Shown here piece by piece: positions 7,705 through 15,362 of a stretch of DNA of 64,000 nucleotides. The stretch is from JAQGMV01 sp035626595 (lineage in GTDB: Bacteria > Pseudomonadota > Gammaproteobacteria > Burkholderiales > SG8-41). The notes beneath the pieces are model-generated. The model was given only the letters and a program-made list of their open reading frames with translations. It was not told where the DNA came from and ran no database searches. How positions within the stretch are numbered: the first letter of the stretch is position 1; each line of letters starts with the position of its first letter. The stretch is from assembly GCA_035626595.1 (NCBI GenBank), contig DASPNJ010000092.1:1-64000 (forward strand), given 5' to 3'. The position numbers were made by a program, and so were the translations under genes.

Positions 7705-8739
7705 CTAACCCGCCCGGCGGCGGAACTTCTGGAATGCGTGCGGCTTGAGCGGCGCCATGCGCTTCACGGCGCCCGCGTTCCTGATCACTTCACCGACGTA
7801 CATGTCGCCGCGCTTGTCCACCCAGATGCCGTGCGGCGCGATGAAGTTGCCCGGCAGCACCGGGTTCTCGCCGCCGACCTGCGCGGCGACCTTGCCGTCC
7901 GGATCGCACACCGTCACGCGCGCGATGGGCGAATGGCCGCACGGCGGGTAGATCAGCGTCTCGTCGTGCGCGGGCAGCGGCCCTTCCGAGCGCTTCATCA
8001 TGTAGTTGTGAAAACCGCCTTCGGCGATATGGATCATGTCCTGGTCGTCGATGAAGAGATCGTACGGGCGATTGAGCAGCGTCGTGCCGGTGCGCCCCCA
8101 TTCGCGGACGTATTCGCCATCCGGCCTGAACACCTGCACGCGCGAGTTCTCGCGGTCGGCGACGTACACCAACCCTGCGCTATCGACCGCGATACCGTGC
8201 GGGAGCATGAATTCGCCGGGACCGCTGCCCTTCTCGCCCCACGAGAACAGGAGCTTCCCTTGCGCCGAAAACTTGTGGACGCGCGCGTTGCCGTAGCCGT
8301 CCGCAATATACATGTCGCCGTTCTTCAGGACTGCGACGTTCGTCACGCGATTGAACGGACCCGCAGCGCGCCGCACGGGACTCTTGTTGAGCTCGTAGCC
8401 GGTGTCAGACGGCTTGCCCGATTGCCCGATCGTCATCAGCCGCTCGCCGTCCGCGGAGAATTTATGGACGGTGTGGTCCTTGTCGTCGGCGAGCCAGAGG
8501 TAATCCTCGTGGTCGATGAAGATGCCGTGCGGGTTCTTGAAAACGCCCTTGCCCCACGCGTTCAGGAATTTCCCGTCCTTGTCGAAGACGACGATCGGGT
8601 AATCCCCGCGGCAGAAGACGTACACGCGGTCGTGCGAATCGCAGGCAACGCCGGCGACTTCGACGTAGGCGTAACCCTCGGGCAGGCGATCCCAGCCTTC
8701 GAGCGCTTCGAATTCGATCTTGTGCGGACCCAGTGACAT
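7705..8739 (-). CDS. NHL-repeat beta-propeller protein
   Basis: The 344-residue protein is built of NHL repeats. Successive blades read as P-x-G-I-x-V/I-D-x-x-G-x-(V/I)-Y-V-A-D followed by V-x-x-F-x-x-x-G; good examples are HGIAVDSAGLVYVADRENSR and LFIDDQDMIHIAEGG. About five to six blades are visible, with no signal peptide. The closest described relatives are the lyase domain of peptidylglycine alpha-amidating enzymes and SMP-30-like lactonases, but no catalytic set can be assigned. It faces the gene at 8853 divergently, with repeat B between them. Function is unknown beyond a propeller scaffold. Confidence 0.75.
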   Translation of the reverse strand: MSLGPHKIEFEALEGWDRLPEGYAYVEVAGVACDSHDRVYVFCRGDYPIVVFDKDGKFLNAWGKGVFKNPHGIFIDHEDYLWLADDKDHTVHKFSADGERLMTIGQSGKPSDTGYELNKSPVRRAAGPFNRVTNVAVLKNGDMYIADGYGNARVHKFSAQGKLLFSWGEKGSGPGEFMLPHGIAVDSAGLVYVADRENSRVQVFRPDGEYVREWGRTGTTLLNRPYDLFIDDQDMIHIAEGGFHNYMMKRSEGPLPAHDETLIYPPCGHSPIARVTVCDPDGKVAAQVGGENPVLPGNFIAPHGIWVDKRGDMYVGEVIRNAGAVKRMAPLKPHAFQKFRRRAG

Positions 8740-8767
8740 AGCGCCGGAGCATAGCCCGGACGCTCCG

Positions 8768-8837
8768 GGATTGCCACGTCCTTCGACTGCGCTCCACCTG
8801 GCTCAGGACGAACGGAATTGGCGCTCCTCGCAATGAC
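8768..8837. repeat. Family B element interrupted by a second repeat
   Basis: The 3' end GGCGCTCCTCGCAATGAC is a family B terminus. Its middle holds CTTCGACTGCGCT and CAGGACGAAC, which resembles a different dispersed repeat. The element occupies most of the 113-bp gap between two divergent genes. Confidence 0.55.
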
Positions 8838-8852
8838 AACTAAGATACGCGT

Positions 8853-9623
8853 ATGCAGAGCAGCTACATCGTGGACGCGGCGAGCGCCCCCTGGAAGCGC
8901 AGCGAAAGCGAAGGCGTCGCGTTCGCGTGCCAGGTGCTGCTTTCGGGCGAGGACGGCGGGCCCGAGGCGATGCGCTTTCGGTTTGACGATACGCCGTCCG
9001 TGTACGCGCACATGCATCTCACGTCTCAGTTCCAGTTGCTGCTCCACGGCGCGATGGATTTCCCGCGCGGCGTGAAGCATCTCGATGCGCTCGCCATTCA
9101 CTACACCGATCACAACATGCCGTACGGCCCGTTCGCGGTCTCGGGCGCGCACGAGATGCTCGTGCTGCACCCCAAAGCGGGCGGCATCATCTCGATGGCC
9201 AACCGCGACGCACGGCGGCAGATCAACCTGCGCGGGCGTCTGTATGCGGGTTCTGCGTCGCAGACCGAGTGGCAGGCACTTCCAAACGCCGCTCACGGCG
9301 AGTTCAAATTCCTGATGCCGCCGGATTTCGGGCCCGCCGGCGTCGTGGTCAGATCACCGGCGCATGCGGCGCTCGCGATGCCGCCGCCCGAATTCGGCCG
9401 GTACGAGGTGGTCGTGGACGGTACGGCTATCATGGACGGCCGCGAGATCGGCGCGCCGGGCTTCCGCTACGTGCGCAGCGAGAACGCAGTGGAGCCGATC
9501 GTGACGGGTGCGCAGGGTGCGACGATCGCGTTTCTCACGTTCGATCGCGATGCGCTCGAAGGCGGGATCGAAAGCGGTGTGCTGGCCGCCGAGGCGGCGC
9601 AGGCGATGGCGAGGGCAATTTGA
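8853..9623 (+). CDS. Conserved hypothetical protein, probable cupin-like fold
   Basis: I do not recognise a named family for this 256-residue protein. It has no signal peptide or membrane segment. The N-terminal half contains HMHLTSQFQLLLHGAMDFPRG and later HYTDHNMPYGPF and HEMLVLHPKAGG, a spacing of histidines and glycine turns suggestive of a cupin-type beta barrel, and a second similar segment follows about residues 150-240. Its start falls 16 bp after a family B repeat, and no strong ribosome site is visible before the ATG. The DsbA-like gene follows on the same strand 132 bp downstream. A role in catabolism is only suggested by neighbours. Confidence 0.6.
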   Translation: MQSSYIVDAASAPWKRSESEGVAFACQVLLSGEDGGPEAMRFRFDDTPSVYAHMHLTSQFQLLLHGAMDFPRGVKHLDALAIHYTDHNMPYGPFAVSGAHEMLVLHPKAGGIISMANRDARRQINLRGRLYAGSASQTEWQALPNAAHGEFKFLMPPDFGPAGVVVRSPAHAALAMPPPEFGRYEVVVDGTAIMDGREIGAPGFRYVRSENAVEPIVTGAQGATIAFLTFDRDALEGGIESGVLAAEAAQAMARAI

Positions 9624-9630
9624 TTTCGGA

Positions 9631-9737
9631 CGTTCCGGGATTGCCGCGTCGCCGCACAGGCGGCTCCTCGCAATGACATCGGCAGGTGTCATCGCGAGGC
9701 ACCGGCACGGTGCCGTGGCGATCGCGTGGCGCACGTT
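9631..9737. repeat. Family B half-elements, head to head
   Basis: A right half (GCGGCTCCTCGCAATGAC, ending about 9679) and a left half (GTCATCGCGAGGCACCGG to GTGGCGCACG) are joined tail to tail, so the normal inner ends face outwards. It fills the spacer upstream of the DsbA-like gene. Confidence 0.65.
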
Positions 9738-9755
9738 GTAGTGACGGAGGTGATG

Positions 9756-10394
9756 ATGTCCGAGCAACAACAAGCAGCGGAACCGTTCCGGGTCGTGGTA
9801 TTCGCGGACTTCGTTTGTCCGTACAGCTACCTCGCGGTCGAGCAGATCGACCGCATCGCGCGCGAGTACGACGTGAAGCCGCTGTGGCGGCCGCACTGGC
9901 TGCATCCGGACACACCGCCCGAGGGGACGCCCGGCGCGCGCAGCCCCGAGCGCAAGGAGCGCCTGCTGGCGTGGATCAAGGACATGGCGCCGGAGCATCT
10001 CGATCGCATTCGCGTTCCCGAGAAGCGGCAATACAGCTTTCTCGCGTTCGAAGCACTCGAATTCGCCCACGACCGGGGCGCCGACTTCGCTTTCAAGACC
10101 GCGCTTTACGAGCTCATGTGGAACGAAGGCCTCGACATCGGCGAGGCCGGAACGCTGATGATCGCCGCAGAGCGCGTCGGGCTCGATCCGGCCGAGCTTG
10201 CGCTCGCCCTCGCCGAGCACGCCTATGCCGAGCGCGCGCTGGAAGCGGTCAAGCAGGCGCACCGCCTCGGCATCACGAACACGCCGACGATTTTCCTCGG
10301 CCGCACGCGCATCAATGGCTGGACCTATTACGAGGTGCTGCAGCAGGTACTGGAAGGTTATGGCGTGAAACCGAAGGAGGCCGCTGTTACGTAA
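9756..10394 (+). CDS. DsbA-family thioredoxin-like oxidoreductase (FrnE type)
   Basis: The 212-residue protein has the DsbA-like thioredoxin fold with a helical insert. The active-site position reads C21-P-Y-S24 instead of CxxC, so only the first cysteine remains, and the cis-proline loop is TNTPTIFLG. FrnE/2-hydroxychromene-carboxylate isomerase-type members are cytoplasmic and often glutathione-linked; a disulfide oxidase role is unlikely with one cysteine. There is no signal peptide. Three in-frame starts exist (9726, 9753, 9756); GGAGG at 9746-9750 favours 9756. The receptor gene at 10466 follows, with a family A repeat between them. Confidence 0.8.
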   Translation: MSEQQQAAEPFRVVVFADFVCPYSYLAVEQIDRIAREYDVKPLWRPHWLHPDTPPEGTPGARSPERKERLLAWIKDMAPEHLDRIRVPEKRQYSFLAFEALEFAHDRGADFAFKTALYELMWNEGLDIGEAGTLMIAAERVGLDPAELALALAEHAYAERALEAVKQAHRLGITNTPTIFLGRTRINGWTYYEVLQQVLEGYGVKPKEAAVT

Positions 10395-10395
10395 T

Positions 10396-10424
10396 CCTGG
10401 ATGCCCGCGTTCGCGGGAATGACG
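10396..10424. repeat. Family A palindrome
   Basis: CCTGGATGCCCGCGTTCGCG followed by GGAATGACGA, inverted relative to the copy at 2988. It sits directly after the stop codon of the DsbA-like gene. Confidence 0.7.
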
Positions 10425-10465
10425 ATCCCGCGGGCTCGCGGGAAAACGATAAAGAGGAGGAGCTG

Positions 10466-11455
10466 ATGTGTGGGAGACTCGTCCGCGCAGCCGTTGTCAC
10501 CGTCGTCACGATCCTGTTGCCCGTCGCCGCGTTCGCGGCGCAGTCGACTTCGAAATCGTCCGAAGCGCCGTACCCGAATAAACCGATACGCCTGATCGTC
10601 CCGTTCGCGCCCGGCGGCACGAACGATATCCTCGGGCGGCTGGTCGCTACCCACCTCACGCAGGCGCTCGGCCAGACCATGATCGTGGACAACCGTCCCG
10701 GAGCGGAGGGCCTCATCGGCACGGATATCGCCGCGAAAGCGCGACCCGACGGTTACACGCTGATCGTGTTGTCCGCCGGTTACGTCATGAACGCAGCGGT
10801 GAAGAAGCTCCCTTTCGATCCGGTGAAGTCGTTCGACTGGATCTCGAAGATGGGCCAGAGCTTCCTGATCCTGACGGTCGGACCTTCGCTCCAGGTGAGC
10901 TCCGTCAACGATCTGGTCGCGGCCGCGAAGGCGAAACCCGGCCAGATCGTCATCGCCAGCTCCGGCGGCTTCATGCACTTCGCCAGCGCGCTCTTCACGA
11001 GCTTGTCCAAGCAGAACTTCAACATCGTGCTTTACAAAGGGGGCGCGCCCGCGATGTTCGACGTGATGGGCGGACAGGCGCACGCGACGATGGCCGTGAG
11101 CGCGCCGGCGCTGCCGCACCTGCGCTCGGGCAAGCTCAAGGGCCTCGCTGTCGGAACGTTGAATCGAATCGAGATGCTGCCCGACCTGCCCACGCTCGAC
11201 GAAGCCGGGATCAAGGGCTACGACGCGTCCAACTGGTACAGCATCGCGCTCGCCGCCGGAGCGCCGAAGCCGGTCGTCGGCAAGCTGCGCGACGAGATCG
11301 TGCGCTTCTTCAACCTGCCGGAGACACAGAAGCAGTTGACATCGATGGGCGTCATCATCGACCTCAGGTCGCCGGAGGAAATGCGCAAGATCGTTCCTGC
11401 CGAAATCGCCAAGTGGAGGCAGGTCGCGATCGCGGCCGGCATGCCGCGGGAATGA
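10466..11455 (+). CDS. Tripartite tricarboxylate receptor, Bug/TctC type
   Basis: The 329-residue precursor has a signal peptide (MCGRLVRAAVVTVVTILLPV, cleavage likely after AFA at about 24). The mature protein shows the receptor signature: PIRLIVPFAPGGTNDILGR, DNRPGAEGLIG (75-85) and PDGYT (94-98). In the second lobe the usual HVPYKG loop reads VLYKGGAPA, as in the receptor at 51269-52255. The two also share GGFMHF and GQAH, so they form one subgroup. Family members bind small organic acids or amides in the periplasm. GAGGAGGAG precedes the ATG. No TctA/TctB partner is near. Confidence 0.9.
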   Translation: MCGRLVRAAVVTVVTILLPVAAFAAQSTSKSSEAPYPNKPIRLIVPFAPGGTNDILGRLVATHLTQALGQTMIVDNRPGAEGLIGTDIAAKARPDGYTLIVLSAGYVMNAAVKKLPFDPVKSFDWISKMGQSFLILTVGPSLQVSSVNDLVAAAKAKPGQIVIASSGGFMHFASALFTSLSKQNFNIVLYKGGAPAMFDVMGGQAHATMAVSAPALPHLRSGKLKGLAVGTLNRIEMLPDLPTLDEAGIKGYDASNWYSIALAAGAPKPVVGKLRDEIVRFFNLPETQKQLTSMGVIIDLRSPEEMRKIVPAEIAKWRQVAIAAGMPRE

Positions 11456-11459
11456 CGCT

Positions 11460-11539
11460 TGTCATCGCGAGGAGCGATTGCGTTCGGCCTGAGCGCAGCG
11501 CAGCGGAGTCGAAGGGCATGGCGACCTCGTGGCGCACCT
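11460..11539. repeat. Family B element, partial, interrupted
   Basis: TGTCATCGCGAGGAGC begins just after the receptor's stop codon and ends in GGCGACCTCGTGGCGCAC. The middle carries GCGCAGCGGAGTCGAAGG, the same secondary repeat seen inside the 8768 copy. The copy ends six bases before the hydrolase start codon. Confidence 0.6.
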
Positions 11540-11545
11540 AAGCTG

Positions 11546-12382
11546 ATGCAGCCCTCGCCCGCGCCGCACGCCAGCCGCTACATCGAAGCCAACGGACTGA
11601 AGCTCCGCTACCTCGACTACGGCACCGGAGGACGGCCGCCGATGTTCTGTCTGCACGGCGGCGCGGTCAACGCGCACTGGTTCGATTTCGTCGCAGGCGC
11701 GTTCACCGCCGACTACCACGTGCGCGCGCTCGACCAGCGCGGCCACGGCGACAGCCAGTGGACCGATCCGCCGCAGTACGGCTATCAACTCTACGCGTCG
11801 GACTTCGCGGCGATCGCGGAGCAGCTCGACCTGCGCGACATCGTGCTCGTCGGCCATTCGATGGGCGGCACCGTGTCGATCGTCTACACCGCGGAGCACC
11901 AGGAGCGCGTCAAGGCGCTGATCGTCGTCGATTCGACGCTCAAGCCGAACGTCGAGCGGGTGAACCTCTTACGCGGCGTCGGCAGCCGCGAAGGCCGCAG
12001 CTACGCGAGCCACGAGGAGTTCGTTGCTAACTTCAAGATGCGCCCGCCGGGCACGCAGGCGGTGCCGCAGGTGATTCGCTATCTCGCCGAACGCGGCGGG
12101 CGGCAGGGGCCGGACGGCCGCTGGCGCCCGAAGTTCGATCGCAACGTGTACGCGCAGCGCCAGCTCTTCGACGTGCGGCCGCTATGGAATCGAATCGCGG
12201 TGCCGGTGCTGATCGTTAAAGGAGGGCTCTCCAACCGCATCACGCCGGAAATCTGGGAAGACATCCAGGTGCGCTGCCCTCACGCCAAGCTCGTGGAAGT
12301 GCCGGGCAGCGAGCACCACGTGACGCTCGACAACCCGGCGGACTTCACCCGCGCCGTAAGCGACTTTCTCTTGGCGCTTTGA
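11546..12382 (+). CDS. Alpha/beta-fold hydrolase
   Basis: The 278-residue protein has the alpha/beta hydrolase layout: oxyanion loop LHGGAVN (36-42), DQRGHGDS (63-70) and nucleophile elbow GHSMGG with S105. The histidine lies in SEHHVTLDNP near the C-terminus. The usual acid position after strand 6 reads KGGLSNRIT, with Ser-Asn where Asp is expected, so the acid may sit elsewhere. No signal peptide is present, so it should be a cytoplasmic ester, epoxide or C-C bond hydrolase. The ATG at 11546 directly follows repeat B and has no clear Shine-Dalgarno sequence; longer starts would read through the repeat. Confidence 0.82.
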   Translation: MQPSPAPHASRYIEANGLKLRYLDYGTGGRPPMFCLHGGAVNAHWFDFVAGAFTADYHVRALDQRGHGDSQWTDPPQYGYQLYASDFAAIAEQLDLRDIVLVGHSMGGTVSIVYTAEHQERVKALIVVDSTLKPNVERVNLLRGVGSREGRSYASHEEFVANFKMRPPGTQAVPQVIRYLAERGGRQGPDGRWRPKFDRNVYAQRQLFDVRPLWNRIAVPVLIVKGGLSNRITPEIWEDIQVRCPHAKLVEVPGSEHHVTLDNPADFTRAVSDFLLAL

Positions 12383-12384
12383 TC

Positions 12385-12409
12385 GTTATTCCCGCGCAGG
12401 CGGGAATGG
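12385..12409. repeat. Family A palindrome
   Basis: GTTATTCCCGCGCAGGCGGG followed by AATGG fills the 30-bp gap between the convergent hydrolase and receptor genes. Confidence 0.7.
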
Positions 12410-12412
12410 AGG

Positions 12413-13453
12413 TCACTCCGGCTTGATGTTCCCCTGCCGGATCACCTTCTGCCAGCGCGCGAGGTCGGTCTTGATGATGGCCGCGAACTTCTCGGGGCCG
12501 ACGCCGGCGGATTCGATGCCCTGAGCCGCGAAGCGTTCGCGCACCGTCGCGTGCGAGAGCGCTTTCGTGATTTCGGCGTTCAGCCGCGCGACGATCTCGC
12601 GCGGCGTCTTCGCCGGCACGAGCGCGCCGTACCAGATCACGGTCTCGAACCCGGGCAGCGTCTCCGCCAGCGCCGGCACGTCACGCATCGTCGTCGCACG
12701 CTTCGCGCTGGATACGGCGATCGCGCGCAGCTTTCCGGACTTCACGAGCGGGGCGAGCCCCGGCAGGCTGCCGAACGTCATCGATACCTGGCCGCCGACC
12801 GTGTCCGACAGCATCGCGCCGGTGCCTTTGTACTGCACGATCAGGAAATCGATCTTCGCCGTCTGTTTGAGCAATTCACCGGCGAGGTGCGACGGCGTGC
12901 CCACACCCGTGGAAGACATCGCGAGCTGACCCGGCTTCGCGCGCGCGAGCGCGACGAGCTCTTTCGCGTTGCGCGCAGGCACCGATGGATGCACCGCGAG
13001 CAGGCTCGGCGCGGAGCCGATCAGCGTGACCGGCGTGAAATCACGCTCCAGGTTGTACGGGATGTGCGGATGCAGCCACGGGTTGATCGTCAAACCATTG
13101 GTCGAGATGAGCATCGTGTACCCGTCGCCGGCCGCGCGCGCCACCGCCTCGGCGCCAATGAGCCCGTTGCCGCCGGGACGGTTGTCGACGATGACCTGCT
13201 GCCCCATCGACTCGGAGAGCCGCTGCGCGATGCTGCGCGCCACGATGTCGGTGCCGCCGGTGGCGGTGAACGGCACGATGATGCGCACCGGCTTCGCGGG
13301 ATACTCCTGTGCGGCAGCGGCTGGGCAGAACATGCCGGCCGTCATCGCGAGGAGCGCCAACGCGCGACGTGGCGATCTCGTGGCGCACGAGAGCGGTTTG
13401 CGAGCGCCTCGCGATTGCTTCGTCGCAGCGTTGTCTGCTCCTCGCAATGACAC
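12413..13453 (-). CDS. Bug/TctC-type receptor with repeat-encoded signal peptide
   Basis: This 346-residue precursor begins at a GTG (13453-13451), nine bases after GGGAG and six bases after the GST stop codon. Residues 2-38 are encoded by a complete family B element; they supply basic residues (K12, R15, R18, K19, R26, R29, R30) and the hydrophobic run ALALLAMT. The signal then continues AGMFCPAAAAQ, with cleavage likely before Q-E-Y-P. The mature part is a standard receptor: KPVRIIVPF, DNRPGGNGLIG, GDGYT, and VQYKGTGAM in place of HVPYKG. The only downstream Met starts would leave no charged n-region. It forms an operon with the GST gene. Confidence 0.86.
   Translation of the reverse strand: MSLRGADNAATKQSRGARKPLSCATRSPRRALALLAMTAGMFCPAAAAQEYPAKPVRIIVPFTATGGTDIVARSIAQRLSESMGQQVIVDNRPGGNGLIGAEAVARAAGDGYTMLISTNGLTINPWLHPHIPYNLERDFTPVTLIGSAPSLLAVHPSVPARNAKELVALARAKPGQLAMSSTGVGTPSHLAGELLKQTAKIDFLIVQYKGTGAMLSDTVGGQVSMTFGSLPGLAPLVKSGKLRAIAVSSAKRATTMRDVPALAETLPGFETVIWYGALVPAKTPREIVARLNAEITKALSHATVRERFAAQGIESAGVGPEKFAAIIKTDLARWQKVIRQGNIKPE
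13341..13451 (-). repeat. Complete family B MITE-like element inside a coding sequence
   Basis: The 111-bp element reads GTCATTGCGAGGAGC at one end and GCTCCTCGCGATGAC at the other, inverted repeats matching at 14 of 15 positions. It carries ACGAAGCAATC, GTGCGCCACGAGATC and GCCACGTCGCG inside. On the minus strand it begins at the third base of the receptor's GTG start codon and stays open in that frame throughout. Confidence 0.8.
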
Positions 13454-13459
13454 CGCTGA

Positions 13460-14065
13460 TCACTCCCGCATCGCACGCGCGCGCTTCGCCGCGGGACGCT
13501 CCCAGCAGCGCTTCAACCAGCTTTCAGTCTTCGGCCAGCGCGAGATGTCGAGGAATAGCGCGCGATACAGCGCACCCGCGACGTTCAGATCGCCGACCGA
13601 AAACTCCGGTCCCGCGAGCCATTGCGATTTCGAGAGCGCCGTCTCCAGCACGTCGAGCGAGTCCTGCACCTCTTTCCACATCTCGTCCGCCACGGACTTC
13701 TTGCGCTCGGCTTCCGGCAGCTCGCTCGAGTGCCGCACGTAGTTCACGATCTGCCGATCGAGCCGGTCGGTCTCCCACAAGCTCCACTGCCACACCAGCG
13801 CTTCGTTCTTCGGGTCCGAGGGATAGAGCGGGCTCTTGTGCTTTTTGGCGAGATACATGTTGATCGCCATCGACTCCGACAGCACGAAGCCATCGTCGTC
13901 GATCGTCGGCACGCGGCCGTTCGGATTGAGCGCGCGGTACTGCGGCGTCTTCGTACCGGGCGAGCGCGGCAGGTAATCGACGTGCTCGTACTGGAGGTCG
14001 AGCTCGCCGGCCAGCCACAGGACGCGTATGCCGCGGGATTTTGCAGCGCCATAGATCTTGAGCAT
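13460..14065 (-). CDS. Glutathione S-transferase family protein
   Basis: The 201-residue protein has an N-terminal thioredoxin-like GST domain (MLKIYGAAKSRGIRVLWLAG; NPNGRVPTIDDDG with the cis-proline; LSESMAINMYLAKK giving the E-S glutathione contact) and an all-helical C-terminal domain. The SLDVLETALSKSQWLAGPEFSVGDLNV segment is the GST helix-6 N-cap region. S10 or R11 is the probable activating residue. It is upstream of, and six bases from, the receptor at 12413, so the enzyme and receptor are probably co-expressed. The substrate is unknown. The ATG at 14065 is preceded by AGAGGAGAA. Confidence 0.86.
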   Translation of the reverse strand: MLKIYGAAKSRGIRVLWLAGELDLQYEHVDYLPRSPGTKTPQYRALNPNGRVPTIDDDGFVLSESMAINMYLAKKHKSPLYPSDPKNEALVWQWSLWETDRLDRQIVNYVRHSSELPEAERKKSVADEMWKEVQDSLDVLETALSKSQWLAGPEFSVGDLNVAGALYRALFLDISRWPKTESWLKRCWERPAAKRARAMRE

Positions 14066-14135
14066 GGGGGTTCTCCTCTCTTGGGGACTGGAAGTTTAAG
14101 GCCTAACATCGGCCGATAGCGACGAGGGGGGTGAG

Positions 14136-15362
14136 ATGGAAAAGACGATGGCTCCACGTGGTCCGCTCGACGGTGTGAAGGTTGTCGCCTGCTCGACCGC
14201 GCAGGCTGGAACGGTGCCCTATGCGCTGATGGCCGATCTGGGCGCCGAGGTCATCAAGATCGAAGTGCCGGGCAAGGGCGACAACTCGCGCGGGTCCAGC
14301 ATCTTCCCCGGATTGCCCAGCACGTATTTCGAAACGAACAACCGCGGGGTGAAGAGCGTCACCCTCAATATGAAGCTGCCCGAAGCGCGCGAGATCCTGC
14401 ACCGGCTCGTCGCGCGCGCGGACATCTTCGGCCAGAACTTCCGCCCCGGTGCCGCGGAGAAGAACGGCTTCGGCTACGAGGACCTCAAGAAGGTCAACCC
14501 GAAGCTCGTCTACGTCTCGATCTCGGGATACGGGCCGAAAGGCCCGCACGCCGCGCTGCCCGGCACCGATTCCATGGCACAGGCGCTCGGCGGCATCGCG
14601 GAGGCGTACTCCACACCGGGTCAGCCGCTGCGCACCGGCATCGTCTCTGTAGCCGATGAAACGTGCGCGATCCTCGCGTTCGGGGGCATGCTCGCGGCGC
14701 TCCATTGCGCACGCACCCAGGGCATCGGTCAGAAAGTCGAATGCTCGCTGCTCGGCGGCCAGATCCGCCTGATGGGCTGGACGCTCACCACCGCGATGTG
14801 GCGCAACCGTGCGCCGGTCACCGGACAGGCGCGCATCACCGGCACGCCCGAGCGGCCGGGGATCAGCGCGAGCTTCAACGACAGCGACGGCAAGCCGCTC
14901 GTCTTTCAGCTCACGGGCAACGCGAAGTGGAAGTCGGCGATGTCCACGCTCGGGTTCTACGGCACGCTCGTCGAAGCCGGCTTCGGCGAGCTCGGCGTCG
15001 TAACCACATCGGCCGAGCAGCGCGAGAAGCTGCTGGCGACGCTCGACCGCTTGTTCGCAACCGGCCCGCGCGACAAATGGGTGGAGCTCCTGCGCGGCAT
15101 CGACATCGTCGCGGCGCCGATCAACACGCTGCTCGAAGCGTCGAACGACCCCGACGTGCTCGCCAACGGCTACGTGACGGAAGTCGAATACCCGAAGCAC
15201 GGCAAGAAGCTGAAGGTGCACGGCTCGCCGTGGCATTTCTCGGAGACCCCTGCCCGCATCGGCGTCGCGCCCGAGCTCGGAGAGCACAACGAAGCGGTGC
15301 TCAAGGCGCTCGGTTACAGTGCCGCGGAGATCCAGGGATTCATCGATCGCACGGTGATTTGA
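14136..15362 (+). CDS. CaiB/BaiF family III CoA-transferase
   Basis: The 408-residue protein matches family III CoA-transferases. The N-terminus LDGVKVVACSTAQAGTVPYALMADLGAEVIKIE, NNRGVKSVTLNMK, and FGQNFRPGAAEKNGFGYEDL are typical, and the acyl-accepting aspartate is D145 in LPGTDSMAQALGG. Such enzymes move CoA between organic acids in the cytoplasm, activating an imported acid. GGGGGGTGAG lies before the ATG; a second ATG four codons on is possible. The stop codon overlaps the start of the next receptor by one base (TGATG), so uptake and activation genes are translationally coupled. Confidence 0.9.
   Translation: MEKTMAPRGPLDGVKVVACSTAQAGTVPYALMADLGAEVIKIEVPGKGDNSRGSSIFPGLPSTYFETNNRGVKSVTLNMKLPEAREILHRLVARADIFGQNFRPGAAEKNGFGYEDLKKVNPKLVYVSISGYGPKGPHAALPGTDSMAQALGGIAEAYSTPGQPLRTGIVSVADETCAILAFGGMLAALHCARTQGIGQKVECSLLGGQIRLMGWTLTTAMWRNRAPVTGQARITGTPERPGISASFNDSDGKPLVFQLTGNAKWKSAMSTLGFYGTLVEAGFGELGVVTTSAEQREKLLATLDRLFATGPRDKWVELLRGIDIVAAPINTLLEASNDPDVLANGYVTEVEYPKHGKKLKVHGSPWHFSETPARIGVAPELGEHNEAVLKALGYSAAEIQGFIDRTVI

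Noticed and set aside
9686..11455. A single 589-codon fusion of DsbA-like and receptor sequences
   Set aside because: The first 260 codons are an out-of-frame reading of the DsbA-like gene. The receptor begins at 10466 with its own ribosome site and signal peptide.
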